Source: Stutzerimonas stutzeri
GTDB taxonomy: Bacteria > Pseudomonadota > Gammaproteobacteria > Pseudomonadales > Pseudomonadaceae
Length of the DNA: 64,000 nucleotides
Direction: 5' to 3'
Assembly: GCF_000219605.1 (NCBI RefSeq)
Contig: NC_015740.1
Location: forward strand, 1,674,001 to 1,738,000
The first letter of the stretch is position 1. Every line of letters begins with the position of its first letter. A program made the position numbers and the translations under genes. The notes below the pieces were generated by a model that made no database searches, had not been told where the DNA came from, and saw nothing but the letters and a program-made list of their open reading frames with translations. Positions 1 through 9,330 of this stretch are shown in pieces.

Positions 1-554
1 AGCGTGACCTGTGCTTCCCCGGCCAGCGGATGGCCGACCGGCACCGCCAGCAGCAGGCGGTCGGTGCTGAAGTGCAATACCTGCAGCCCTTCGGCCTGCA
101 CCGGGCCCGCGATGATGCCCATGTCGGTGCTGCCGTCCAGCACGCCACGCACGATGTCGCGGCTCAGCCGTTCCTGCAGGTCCACCGTGACGCCGGGGCG
201 CTCGGCGAGAAATCCGGCCAGCACCTCCGGGAGGAATTCGGTTACGGCCGTGGTATTGGCGAAGATGCGGATGTGACCGGCCGAGTCGGTGCCGTATTCG
301 GCGAACTCGCTTTTCAGATAGTCCACCTGGCGCATGATCAGCCGCGCATGCTGCAGCAGCTTGTGGCCGGCCGGCGTCAGCTCCACTCCGCGGCTGTCGC
401 GGTAGAGCAGGCGGCTGTCGAACTGGGCTTCCAGCGCCTTGATGCGTGCACTGGCGGCTGCCGGTGAGAGGTGCGCGCGGCGCGCGCCCTGGGTCAGGCT
501 GGGGGACTCGGCGATATGGATGAACAGGCGCAGATCGGCCAGATCGAAATGCAT
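1..554 (-). CDS. LysR-family regulator of the itaconate-type operon (partial, 3' end outside window)
   Basis: The minus frame starts with MHFDLADLRLFIHIAE at 554 and stays open to the window edge (about 184 residues visible). The N-terminus is a winged helix-turn-helix typical of LysR proteins (SLTQGARRAHLSPAAASARI, then the LTPAG element), followed by the start of the effector domain. It is divergent from the hydratase gene at 678, the classic layout of a LysR regulator and its target operon. In P. aeruginosa a LysR gene occupies the same place beside the itaconate genes. It resembles the second LysR at 14512, including a shared GVELTPAGH segment. The C-terminus cannot be judged. Confidence 0.9.
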   Translation of the reverse strand, partial: MHFDLADLRLFIHIAESPSLTQGARRAHLSPAAASARIKALEAQFDSRLLYRDSRGVELTPAGHKLLQHARLIMRQVDYLKSEFAEYGTDSAGHIRIFANTTAVTEFLPEVLAGFLAERPGVTVDLQERLSRDIVRGVLDGSTDMGIIAGPVQAEGLQVLHFSTDRLLLAVPVGHPLAGEAQVT

Positions 555-677
555 GAGGCGCCTCGGCTTGGGTCGGGCGTTCAGCTTAGCCGAACGACGG
601 TGTCGGTAAATACAAATTCTCGGAACGCTGGCTTCGTAGCATCCTGCGGCAAAACAAGACAACAGCGGAACCCGACG
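555..677. promoter_or_regulatory. Divergent lysR / catabolic operon intergenic region with a LysR-box-like dyad
   Basis: This 123 bp gap separates two divergent genes. At about 580-594 lies TTCAGCTTAGCCGAA, a T-N11-A dyad close to the TTCG-N7-CGAA element seen three times in the second module (14420, 14483, 15447). It is a plausible LysR binding site. No clear -35/-10 pair was assigned. Confidence 0.4.
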
Positions 678-1499
678 ATGACCGATACCTCTGCCTGGAT
701 TGGCCGCAGCGAAGAAGTCCACGACCAGCTCAGCCGCAACCTGCTGATGCGCATTGCCGCGACCTTCGGTGAAAGCACTCCCGCCCATGGCGAAGCGCTG
801 CCGCCTTTGTGGCAATGGTGCTTCTTCCAGGACCCGATTGCCGAAAACGGGCTGGGCGAGGACGGCCACCCGGCGCGCGGTGGCTTCCTCCCGTCGGCGG
901 ACAACCGCAACCGCATGTGGGCCGGTGGCCGCGTCGAATTCTTCCGCCCGCTGGAAGCGGGTGGCGAGGCCCGGCGGGTATCGACCATCAAGCACATCGA
1001 GGAGAAGCATGGCCGCACCGGTGCGTTGCTGTTCGTCACCGTGCAACACGACTACCTGCAGGACGGCCGCCTGGCCATCCGCGAGGAGCAGGACATCGTC
1101 TACCGCGAGCCGAGCCCGCCGAAGACCAGCAGTGGCGAACCCATGGTCGCCGGTGGCTGGCGCGAGGCGGTCACACCGACGCCGACGTTGCTGTTCCGTT
1201 ATTCGGCGGTCACCTTCAACGGCCATCGCATCCATTACGACTGGCCCTACGTCACCGAGACCGAAGGCTATGCCGGCCTGGTCGTTCACGGCCCGCTGAT
1301 CGCCACGCTCAACCTGCGCGCCTTCTGCCGCGCCAATCCCGACGCCCGCCTGCGCCGCTTCGCCTACCGCGGCCTGCGCCCGCTGATCGCGCCGCAGCCG
1401 TTCGAGGTCGGCGGCCGCATCGTCGCACCGGGCAAGGCCGAACTCTGGGCCGGCGACCACAACGGCCTGGCGCAAAGGGCTGAAGTGGAGTTCGAGTGA
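678..1499 (+). CDS. ich: MaoC/FAS1-like dehydratase, probable itaconyl-CoA (mesaconyl-C4-CoA) hydratase
   Basis: The product has 273 residues starting MTDTSAWIGRSEEVHD; the upstream extension of the frame is non-coding leader. It is a double hot-dog hydratase: the second half carries FNGHRIHYD and a following VVHGPL, the active-site pattern of the HTD2/mesaconyl-C4-CoA hydratase type. In the itaconate pathway this enzyme hydrates itaconyl-CoA to (S)-citramalyl-CoA. It is the first gene of a plus-strand operon holding a CoA-transferase and a CitE-type lyase, which supply the steps before and after it. The position matches ich in P. aeruginosa. Substrate is inferred from context and family. Confidence 0.8.
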   Translation: MTDTSAWIGRSEEVHDQLSRNLLMRIAATFGESTPAHGEALPPLWQWCFFQDPIAENGLGEDGHPARGGFLPSADNRNRMWAGGRVEFFRPLEAGGEARRVSTIKHIEEKHGRTGALLFVTVQHDYLQDGRLAIREEQDIVYREPSPPKTSSGEPMVAGGWREAVTPTPTLLFRYSAVTFNGHRIHYDWPYVTETEGYAGLVVHGPLIATLNLRAFCRANPDARLRRFAYRGLRPLIAPQPFEVGGRIVAPGKAELWAGDHNGLAQRAEVEFE

Positions 1500-1518
1500 G
1501 GTACATGGCTGGACTCCG

Positions 1519-1675
1519 CCCCCTCACCCTAACCCTCTCCCCAGGGGGGAGAGGGGACTGGTCGGTGTCCGGCTTCTGGATCGGTGTGCACGCGACTCCA
1601 TCTGCCCAGGCATGACTTCCGACGTGCACCGGATAGCTCCCTCGCCCCTCCGGGGAGAGGGCTGGGGTGAGGGGC
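1519..1675. repeat. MITE-like intergenic inverted repeat (CCCTCACCC type)
   Basis: The ends are near-perfect inverted repeats: CCCCTCACCCTAACCCTCTC at about 1520 against GAGAGGGCTGGGGTGAGGGG at about 1655. Each arm can also form its own hairpin. Between them is a smaller inverted pair built on GTGCAC. Such CCCTCACCC elements are widespread non-coding repeats in proteobacteria. It lies between the hydratase and acyl-CoA dehydrogenase genes and could fold in the operon mRNA. Confidence 0.7.
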
Positions 1676-1704
1676 GACCTCTCCAACAACGAGAACGTAT
1701 CGAG

Positions 1705-2886
1705 ATGACGACGAATCACAACCACCAAGACGCCAGGCAGGAAGAACTCAACGCCATCCGCGAAGGCGTGCGCGCCCTCTGTGCCGAATTTCCCGCCGAG
1801 TACTGGCGCAGGATCGACGAGGAGAAAGGCTTCCCGGAAGCCTTCGTCACGGCCATGACCGAGGCCGGCTGGCTCTCGGCGATGATCCCGGAAGAATATG
1901 GCGGCTCGGGCCTGGGCCTGGCCGAAGCCTCGGTCATCCTCGAGGAGGTCAACCGGTGCGGCGGCAATTCCGGCACCGTCCACGGCCAGATGTACAACAT
2001 GTTCACCCTGCTCAGAAACGGCAGCGAGGAGCAGAAACGCTACTACCTGCCGAAACTGGCCAGCGGCGAGCTGCGCCTGCAGTCCATGGGCGTGACCGAG
2101 CCGACCACTGGCACCGACACCACCAAGATCAAGACCACTGCTGTGCGCCGGGGCGACAAGTACGTCATCAACGGGCAGAAGGTGTGGATCTCGCGTATCC
2201 AGCACTCCGATCTGATGATCCTGCTGGCGCGCACCACGCCGCTGGCCGAGGTGCAGCGCAAGTCCGAGGGCATGTCGATCTTTCTCGTCGACCTGCGCGA
2301 GGCCATCGGCAACGGCCTGACCGTGCAGCCGATCGCCAACATGGTCAACCACGAGACCAACGAGCTGTTCTTCGACAACCTGGAGATTCCCGCCAGTAGC
2401 CTGATTGGCGAGGAGGGCAAGGGCTTTCGTTACATCCTCGATGGCCTCAATGCCGAACGCACGCTGATCGCCGCCGAGTGCATCGGCGATGGTCGCTGGT
2501 TCGTCGAGAAGTCCGCTGCCTACGCCCGTGACCGCGTGGTATTCGGCCGGCCGATCGGGCAAAACCAGGGTGTGCAGTTCCCTATCGCCGAAGCGCATAT
2601 CGAGATCGAGGCCGCGGACCTGATGCGCTGGCGCGCCTGCGAGGAGTACGACAGCGGCCGCAACGCCGGGGCCGCGGCGAACATGGCCAAGTACCTGGCG
2701 GCCAAGGCCAGCTGGGAGGCCGCCAATGCCTGCCTGCAGACCCACGGCGGCTTTGGCTTTGCCAACGAATACGACGTCGAGCGCAAATTCCGCGAGACGC
2801 GGCTGTACCAAGTGGCGCCGATCTCCACCAACCTGATCCTGTCGTACGTGGCCGAGCACTTGCTCGAGTTGCCGCGCTCGTTCTAA
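1705..2886 (+). CDS. Acyl-CoA dehydrogenase family protein
   Basis: The product has 393 residues. ATG 1705 (MTTNHNHQDARQEELN) was chosen because the upstream open frame runs through the inverted repeat. It has the three-part acyl-CoA dehydrogenase fold: N-terminal helices, a middle FAD-contacting beta domain (MGVTEPTTGTDT, INGQKVWISR), and C-terminal helices with FGRPIGQNQGVQFPIAEAH and the LQTHGGFGFANEYDVER signature. It probably oxidises a short branched acyl-CoA feeding the pathway, such as methylsuccinyl-CoA, but the substrate cannot be read from sequence. An acyl-CoA dehydrogenase sits at the same place in the P. aeruginosa itaconate locus. Confidence 0.85.
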   Translation: MTTNHNHQDARQEELNAIREGVRALCAEFPAEYWRRIDEEKGFPEAFVTAMTEAGWLSAMIPEEYGGSGLGLAEASVILEEVNRCGGNSGTVHGQMYNMFTLLRNGSEEQKRYYLPKLASGELRLQSMGVTEPTTGTDTTKIKTTAVRRGDKYVINGQKVWISRIQHSDLMILLARTTPLAEVQRKSEGMSIFLVDLREAIGNGLTVQPIANMVNHETNELFFDNLEIPASSLIGEEGKGFRYILDGLNAERTLIAAECIGDGRWFVEKSAAYARDRVVFGRPIGQNQGVQFPIAEAHIEIEAADLMRWRACEEYDSGRNAGAAANMAKYLAAKASWEAANACLQTHGGFGFANEYDVERKFRETRLYQVAPISTNLILSYVAEHLLELPRSF

Positions 2887-2896
2887 CGGAGCCAAA

Positions 2897-2982
2897 CGTA
2901 GGGTGGAAAACGGCGAAGCCTTTTCCACTCGTATCGAACAGGCGACACAGGTGGTGGAAATGCTTCGCGATTTCCACCTACG
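2897..2982. repeat. REP-like double-hairpin repeat, copy 1 (CGTAGGGTGG family)
   Basis: It is bounded by CGTAGGGTGGAAA and its near-inverse TTTCCACCTACG. Inside are two hairpins, GTGGAAAA...TTTTCCAC and GTGGAAAT...ATTTCCAC, each with a GGCGAAGCC-like or GCTTCGC loop region. Related copies are at 4761 and 13048. It fills the gap before the VOC gene. Confidence 0.75.
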
Positions 2983-2999
2983 AAAGAGAGAAGTGCGTC

Positions 3000-3404
3000 A
3001 TGAATATCAGCCACCTCGACCATCTGGTCCTCACCGTTGCCGATATCGAGGCCACGGTGGACTTCTACACCCGCGTGCTCGGCATGCAGCTGGTGACCTT
3101 CGGCGAAGGGCGCAAGGCGCTGGCCTTCGGCAACCAGAAGATCAACCTGCACCAAGCCGGCCGCGAGTTCGAGCCCAAGGCCGAGCGCCCGACGCCGGGT
3201 TCGGCGGACCTCTGCTTTATCGTCGCCACACCGCTGGATCAGGTTATCGCCCATCTCCAGGCGCAGCAGGTTGCCATTGTCGAAGGTCCGGTGCAGCGCA
3301 CCGGCGCGACCGGACCGATCCGCTCGGTTTACCTGCGCGACCCCGACCAGAACCTCATCGAACTGTCCAATCCGTTAGAGAATCCGCTGGAGCCCAACGC
3401 ATGA
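3000..3404 (+). CDS. VOC-superfamily (glyoxalase/dioxygenase fold) protein
   Basis: The product is a 134-residue single VOC domain with paired beta-alpha-beta modules. Candidate metal ligands are in HLDHLVLTV at the start, INLHQAG in the middle and NLIELSNP near the end. It overlaps the next gene by 4 bp (ATGA), so the two are translationally coupled. A similar small VOC gene is conserved in the itaconate locus of P. aeruginosa. Its reaction is not known to me; an isomerase or epimerase acting on a CoA ester or hydroxy-acid is possible. Confidence 0.8.
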   Translation: MNISHLDHLVLTVADIEATVDFYTRVLGMQLVTFGEGRKALAFGNQKINLHQAGREFEPKAERPTPGSADLCFIVATPLDQVIAHLQAQQVAIVEGPVQRTGATGPIRSVYLRDPDQNLIELSNPLENPLEPNA

Positions 3405-4753
3405 GCCAGCACACCCGTGCCTTGACCGAATTCCTCGCCGGGCTCGCCTACGAGCAGATCCCCGAACCGGTGCTCGCCCGCACCGAAGACCTCTTTCTCG
3501 ATTGGCTCGGCTCGGCCCTGGCCAGCGCCGGCTCGCATCCGATTCCGCTGTTCGAGCATTACGCGCAGAAGATGGGCCCGGCCGACGGACCGGCGCGCAT
3601 TCTGGTCAACGGCCAGAGCAGCTCGGCCTATTTCGCTGCGCTGGTGAATGCCGCCAGCTCGCACCTGGTGGAGCAGGACGACCTGCACAACAGCTCCGTG
3701 TTGCACCCGGCCACGGTGGTGTTTCCCGCTGCGCTGGCGGCGGCGCAGGATCTCGGCAAGTCCGGCCGCGAGCTGCTGGTGGCCTCGGTGGCCGGCTACG
3801 AGGCGGGCATCCGCATCGGCGAGTTCCTCGGCCGCTCGCATTACCGCATCTTCCACACCACCGCGACGGTCGGCACCCTGGCCGCGGCGGTGGCCGTTGG
3901 CAAGCTGATGGATTTCGACCAGCAGCAGTTCACCCATCTGCTCGGCAGCGCCGGTACGCAAGCGGCGGGGCTGTGGGAGTTTCTCCGTGACGCGGCGGAC
4001 TCCAAGCAACTGCACACCGCCAAGGCGGCTGCCGATGGCCTGCTCGCCGCCTACCTGACCGCCGATGGCCTGACCGGCGCGCAGAACATCCTCGAAGGCG
4101 AGCAGGGCATGGCGGCGGGCATGTCCCGCGATGCCGAGCCGAGCAAGCTGTCCGACCGGCTCGGCATGCGCTGGGCGCTGGCGGAAACCTCGTTCAAGTT
4201 CCACGCCTCCTGCCGCCATACCCACCCGGCGGCCGATGCGCTGCTGGCGCTGATGCAGCGCGAAGGGCTCGGGGCCGATGACATCGCCTCGGTCACCACC
4301 CGCGTGCACCAGGGCGCGATCGACGTGCTCGGCCGCGTGACGGTGCCGCAGACGGTGCATCAGGCCAAATTCTCCATGGGCACCGTGCTGGGGCTGATCG
4401 CCCTGTACGGCAAGGCCGGCCTGACCGAATTCCACAGCCATGCGCTCAGCGACCCTCGCGTCGGCGAGTTCCGCGAGAAGGTCTCGATGACGCTCGATCC
4501 CGAGGTGGACGGCGCCTACCCGGCACGCTGGCTCGGTCGCGTCGAAGTGACCACCGCCGATGGCCGCACGCTGCACGGCGCCATCGACGAGCCGAAGGGC
4601 GACCCGGGTAACACGCTGAGCCGCGCCGAGCTGGAGGACAAGTTCCGCCGCCTGGTGCAGTTCTCCGCGGCGCGCAGCGATGACGAGGCGGGCGCGCTGA
4701 TCGATACGGTCTGGCGCCTGCGCGAGCTGCAGCGGCTGGACGCATTGGCCTGA
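3401..4753 (+). CDS. MmgE/PrpD family protein
   Basis: The product has 450 residues, starting MSQHTRALTEFLAGLAYEQI at an ATG overlapping the VOC stop. It belongs to the family of 2-methylcitrate dehydratase and cis-aconitate decarboxylase: the N-terminal helical domain carries LFLDWLGSALA and the central part HLVEQDDLHNSSVLHPATVV, with the typical FKFHASCRHTHPAADAL histidine-rich segment. In this operon it could interconvert or dehydrate C5/C6 branched dicarboxylates such as itaconate, mesaconate or cis-aconitate. The exact reaction is inference; the family assignment is firm. Confidence 0.85.
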   Translation: MSQHTRALTEFLAGLAYEQIPEPVLARTEDLFLDWLGSALASAGSHPIPLFEHYAQKMGPADGPARILVNGQSSSAYFAALVNAASSHLVEQDDLHNSSVLHPATVVFPAALAAAQDLGKSGRELLVASVAGYEAGIRIGEFLGRSHYRIFHTTATVGTLAAAVAVGKLMDFDQQQFTHLLGSAGTQAAGLWEFLRDAADSKQLHTAKAAADGLLAAYLTADGLTGAQNILEGEQGMAAGMSRDAEPSKLSDRLGMRWALAETSFKFHASCRHTHPAADALLALMQREGLGADDIASVTTRVHQGAIDVLGRVTVPQTVHQAKFSMGTVLGLIALYGKAGLTEFHSHALSDPRVGEFREKVSMTLDPEVDGAYPARWLGRVEVTTADGRTLHGAIDEPKGDPGNTLSRAELEDKFRRLVQFSAARSDDEAGALIDTVWRLRELQRLDALA

Positions 4754-4760
4754 ACTGAAT

Positions 4761-4862
4761 CGTAGGGTGGATGACGGCGAAGCCTTATCCACCAATGTGG
4801 CGCCAGAGCCCCAGGGGCTGGAACAAACGCGTGGAAATGGCTTCGGCGATTTCCACCCTACG
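4761..4862. repeat. REP-like double-hairpin repeat, copy 2
   Basis: The ends CGTAGGGTGG and CCACCCTACG are a perfect inverted repeat. The first hairpin is GGTGGAT...ATCCACC with a GGCGAAGCC core; the second is GTGGAAAT...ATTTCCAC. It is the same family as the element at 2897 and lies between the MmgE/PrpD and CoA-transferase genes. Confidence 0.8.
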
Positions 4863-4883
4863 CCGAAATTGCAGGAACCGAAC

Positions 4884-6089
4884 ATGAACGACACCCAAGT
4901 CAAACCCCGCCCACTCGATGGCATCACCGTGGTCAGCCTCGAGCACGCCATCGCCGCGCCGTTCTGCACGCGCCAGCTGGCCGACCTCGGCGCACGGGTG
5001 ATCAAGATCGAGCGGCCCGGTGCCGGCGACTTCGCCCGCGGCTACGACGAGCGGGTCGACGGCCTGGCCTCGCATTTCGTCTGGACCAACCGCTCCAAGG
5101 AAAGCCTGAGCCTGGACGTGAAGCAGGACGCCGCTGCCCAGGTGCTCGACCAGCTCTTGGCCAAGGCCGACGTGCTGGTGCAGAACCTGGCACCGGGCGC
5201 CGCCGCGCGCATGGGGCTCTCCTTCGAGGCGCTGCACGAACGCTTTCCGCGGCTGATCGTCTGCGACATCTCCGGCTACGGCGAGGGCGGCCCTTACGAG
5301 CAGAAGAAGGCCTATGACCTGCTGATCCAGAGCGAGGGCGGCTTTCTCTCCGTCACCGGCGGGCCGGGCGAAACCGAGATGGCCAAGGCCGGCTGCTCCA
5401 TCGCCGATATCGCCGCCGGCATGTACGCCTACACCGGCGTGCTTTCGGCGCTGATGCTGCGCGACAAGACGGGCGAGGGCAGCCGCGTCGACGTTTCCAT
5501 GCTCGAAAGCCTGGTGGAGTGGATGGGCTACCCGTTGTATTACGCCTACAAGGGCGCGACGCCGCCGCCGCGTGCCGGCGCCGCCCACGCCACCATCTAC
5601 CCCTACGGCCCTTTCCCCACTGGCGACGGCGGCACGGTGATGCTCGGCCTGCAGAACGAGCGTGAGTGGCTGGCGTTCTGCGACAAGGTGCTGCTGCAGC
5701 CGGAACTGGCGCAGGACGAGCGCTTCTCCAGCAACGCCCGGCGTTCGGAGCATCGCACCGAATTGCGTGCGCTCATCGTCGAGGCGTTCAGCCACCTGAG
5801 TGCCGAAGAGGTGATCGCCCGGCTGGATGCCGCGCCCATCGCCAATGCCCATGTCAACGACATGGCCGGTGTCTGGGCGCATCCGCAGCTCGAGGCGCGC
5901 CAGCGCTGGAGCGAGGTGGACAGCCCGGCCGGTCGCTTGCCTGCGCTGCTGCCGCCGGGACGCAACAGCGCCTTCGCCCCGCGCATGGATCCGATCCCCG
6001 CGCTGGGCCAGCACACCGACAGCCTGCTGGCCGAGCTGGGTTACGCCCCCGGCGACATTCAGCGCTTGCACGAGCAGGGCGCGGTATGA
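4884..6089 (+). CDS. ict: Class III (CaiB/BaiF) CoA-transferase, probable itaconate CoA-transferase
   Basis: The product has 401 residues, starting MNDTQVKPRPLDGITVVSLE; the longer open frame upstream reads through a repeat. Family signatures are seen: LADLGARVIKIERPGAGDFA near residue 35, the N-terminal Rossmann-like half, NLAPGAAARMGL, and IVCDISGYGEGGPY around the expected catalytic-Asp region. It would transfer CoA from succinyl-CoA to itaconate, starting the pathway completed by the hydratase (678) and lyase (6110). Position and neighbours match P. aeruginosa ict. Confidence 0.8.
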   Translation: MNDTQVKPRPLDGITVVSLEHAIAAPFCTRQLADLGARVIKIERPGAGDFARGYDERVDGLASHFVWTNRSKESLSLDVKQDAAAQVLDQLLAKADVLVQNLAPGAAARMGLSFEALHERFPRLIVCDISGYGEGGPYEQKKAYDLLIQSEGGFLSVTGGPGETEMAKAGCSIADIAAGMYAYTGVLSALMLRDKTGEGSRVDVSMLESLVEWMGYPLYYAYKGATPPPRAGAAHATIYPYGPFPTGDGGTVMLGLQNEREWLAFCDKVLLQPELAQDERFSSNARRSEHRTELRALIVEAFSHLSAEEVIARLDAAPIANAHVNDMAGVWAHPQLEARQRWSEVDSPAGRLPALLPPGRNSAFAPRMDPIPALGQHTDSLLAELGYAPGDIQRLHEQGAV

Positions 6090-6109
6090 GCGTGCCCAGG
6101 AGCCAGCCC

Positions 6110-6937
6110 ATGAACTCATCGATCATCCGTAGCGCGCTGTTCGTCCCGGCGACCCGCCCGGAGCGCATTCCCAAGGCTCTGGCGAGCGGCGCCGACGCGG
6201 TCATCGTCGACCTCGAGGATGCGGTCGCGGAGAACCTTAAGGCAGAGGCGAGGGGCAACCTCGATGCCTTCCTCGCTGCCAACCCGGCGGCGCGCCTGCT
6301 GGTGCGCATCAACGCGCCAACCCATGCCGAGCAGGCCGCGGACCTGGCACTCTGTGCCCGTCATGCCGGTGTCACCGGCGTGCTGCTGCCGAAGGTCGAA
6401 AGCGCGGTGCAGGTTGCGCTGGCGGCCAGCTGCGGCAAGCCGGTCTGGCCAATCGTCGAAAGTGCCCGCGGGCTGGCCAATCTGGCGGAAATTGCCCACG
6501 CCCAGGGTGTCGAGCGGCTGTCCTTCGGCGCGCTGGACCTGGGCCTCGATCTCGGCCTGGCCAATGGCACCGCCGGCGCCGAGCGCATGCTTGACCAGGC
6601 ACGCTATGCGCTGCTGCTGCAGTCGCGATTGGCCGGGCTGGCAGCACCGCTGGACAGCGTCTTTCCCGACATCAAGAACCTCGAAGGCCTCGCCCGTGCC
6701 GCTGCCGACGCGCGTGACATGGGCTTTGGCGGCCTGCTGTGCATCCACCCGAGCCAGGTGGCTGTGGTGCACGAAACCCTGATGCCCAGTGCCGCGGAAC
6801 TGGACTGGGCGCAACGCATCCTCGCCGCCGGAGCTTCCGGCGATGGGGTTTTCGTGGTGGACGGACAGATGGTCGACGCCCCCGTCATCGGCCGTGCCCG
6901 TCGCCTGCTGCAACGTGCCGGGCAAGCGGTGCCCTGA
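6110..6937 (+). CDS. ccl: HpcH/HpaI (CitE-like) lyase, probable (S)-citramalyl-CoA lyase
   Basis: ATG 6110 (MNSSIIRSALFVPATRPERI, 275 residues) is preferred over ATG 6086 because AGGAG lies about 8 bases before it; 6086 would add eight residues. CitE-family hallmarks are LFVPATRPERIPKAL, ADAVIVDLEDAV (metal/CoA site), LLVRIN, and a second acidic cluster FGALDLGLDLG. It cleaves citramalyl-CoA to acetyl-CoA and pyruvate, the last step of itaconate breakdown. It follows the CoA-transferase with 20 bp between. Confidence 0.8.
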   Translation: MNSSIIRSALFVPATRPERIPKALASGADAVIVDLEDAVAENLKAEARGNLDAFLAANPAARLLVRINAPTHAEQAADLALCARHAGVTGVLLPKVESAVQVALAASCGKPVWPIVESARGLANLAEIAHAQGVERLSFGALDLGLDLGLANGTAGAERMLDQARYALLLQSRLAGLAAPLDSVFPDIKNLEGLARAAADARDMGFGGLLCIHPSQVAVVHETLMPSAAELDWAQRILAAGASGDGVFVVDGQMVDAPVIGRARRLLQRAGQAVP

Positions 6938-7984
<1,047 letters not shown>

Positions 7985-8010
7985 GCCTCCAGAGGCACGA
8001 AGCGGAGAAC

Positions 8011-8047
8011 GAACGGGTCTGTCCGATGTGACCGGCCCGTTCTTTTA
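8011..8047 (+). terminator. Rho-independent terminator after dctP
   Basis: Stem GAACGGG (8011-8017) pairs with CCCGTTC (8036-8042) and is followed by TTTT. It closes the catabolic operon 27 bp after the dctP stop. Confidence 0.7.
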
Positions 8048-8100
8048 TGCCTGAAACCAGGCTTATGCTGACCGACCAAAGCGCGCAAGGAGACGCCGGC

Positions 8101-8991
8101 ATGAGTCGTTACGCCACGGTCAGCACACCCGTGCTGGATATCGCTTATCTCGAATGGAACCCCCGCGGCCAGCAGGTGGCCGTGCTCGTGCACGGCTGGC
8201 CGGATTGCCCCGAAGGCTGGGAGCCCGTAGCCGAGCGCCTGGCCGCAGCGGGCTATCGCGTGCTCTGCCCGACGCTGCGCGGCTTCGGCCAGACACGCTT
8301 TCGCGACGCGCTGACCCCACGTAGCGGTCAGCTCACCGCGCTGGGGCGCGACCTGCTGGATTTCATCGACGCATTGCGCCTCGACCAGCCGGTGCTGGTC
8401 GGCCATGACTGGGGCGCGCGGGCGGTGGCCAATGCCTGCGGGCTGCGCCATCACGCCGCCGCACGGCTGGTAATGCTCGCGGTGGGCTACGGCACCAATG
8501 ACCCGAACCAGCACATCTCGCTCAGCCAGACGCGCAACTACTGGTACCACTGGTACATGGCCACCCCGCGCGGCGAGCAGACGGTAGTCGAGGATCGCGC
8601 GGCCTTCACGCGGCTGCTGTGGGATACCTGGTCACCCGCCGGCTGGTACGCCGAGGCGGATTTCGTCCAGGCGCTGGAGGCGTTCGACAACCCGGACTGG
8701 GCCGCCGTGGTACTGCATTCCTATCGCCACCGCTGGGGCTTCGTCGACGGCGATCCTGCCTATGCATCGGACGAGGCGTTGCTGCAACCGGCCCCGGTGC
8801 TCGCCGTGCCGACGCTGGTGCTGCACGGCGAGGCCGATACCTGCAACGCACCGGAAACCTCGGCCGGGCGTGAGGCCTTGTTCAGCGGCCCATACCACCG
8901 ACAGCTATTGCCAGGCGTCGGCCACTTCCCTCAGCGCGAGGCGCCACAGGCAGTAGCCGAGGCGATCCTACAGTTCTGTCAGGGGGATTGA
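8101..8991 (+). CDS. Alpha/beta hydrolase, epoxide hydrolase-like
   Basis: The product has 296 residues, starting MSRYATVSTPVLDIAYLE; AAGGAG just upstream supports this ATG over the earlier in-frame one. Seen motifs: oxyanion HGWPD, nucleophile elbow VGHDWGARA with Asp in place of Ser (typical of epoxide hydrolases and dehalogenases), and catalytic His in LLPGVGHFPQRE. It probably acts on a soluble cytoplasmic substrate; which one is unknown. It is separated from the operon by a terminator, so it is likely its own transcript. Confidence 0.75.
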   Translation: MSRYATVSTPVLDIAYLEWNPRGQQVAVLVHGWPDCPEGWEPVAERLAAAGYRVLCPTLRGFGQTRFRDALTPRSGQLTALGRDLLDFIDALRLDQPVLVGHDWGARAVANACGLRHHAAARLVMLAVGYGTNDPNQHISLSQTRNYWYHWYMATPRGEQTVVEDRAAFTRLLWDTWSPAGWYAEADFVQALEAFDNPDWAAVVLHSYRHRWGFVDGDPAYASDEALLQPAPVLAVPTLVLHGEADTCNAPETSAGREALFSGPYHRQLLPGVGHFPQREAPQAVAEAILQFCQGD

Positions 8992-9330
8992 GCCGTTGCT
9001 ACATGTTGCAGGCGGCGAGACCTAACCGTTTCTCTGGCCTGCAGTGGTTGGTTTTTCTAGGGGCCTGCCGCTTGTGCTTGCCAATTTTTGTTGCGGCTCT
9101 ACACGGCATGGAATCTGGAAGCCTTATCGACACGGCAATGGTGGAGCGTGTGCGGTAGCTCGCAGGCGAGGCAATGTTTGATGACATCAATTTCACGCTT
9201 CCCAGAGCTGGTGTATAAACACCCGTCGTCGCTGAGAGGCCCGAGCTAGAGGCTCGGAGAGAGTGGCGAACGGAATGTTATACACCAAACCCGTTCGGCG
9301 CCTTATACACCACTTGGTGTCTAATTATAG
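8992..9330. other. Left flank of the integron array, no gene seen
   Basis: About 340 bases without a convincing gene. No integron integrase is seen on either strand; the only open frame (8999-9196, minus) has no recognisable content. The right half holds an attC-like dyad (9210-9286), further TTATACACC copies, and a small palindrome ACACCACTTGGTGT (9307-9320). The first cassette starts immediately after base 9330. Confidence 0.5.
9210..9286. repeat. attC-like imperfect dyad of a different type
   Basis: The left end GGTGTATAAAC and right end GTTATACACC are complementary except for one extra A. An internal hairpin CCGAGC-TAGAG-GCTCGG sits in the middle. The layout (terminal complementary boxes, about 77 bp, internal hairpin, GTT end) is that of an attC site, but the sequence is unlike the three clear sites downstream. 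TTATACACC is repeated directly at about 9303. Confidence 0.35.

Noticed and set aside
8999..9196. Minus-strand frame in the left flank of the integron, considered as an integrase remnant
   Set aside because: No tyrosine-recombinase motif is seen in it or in the other frames of this stretch.
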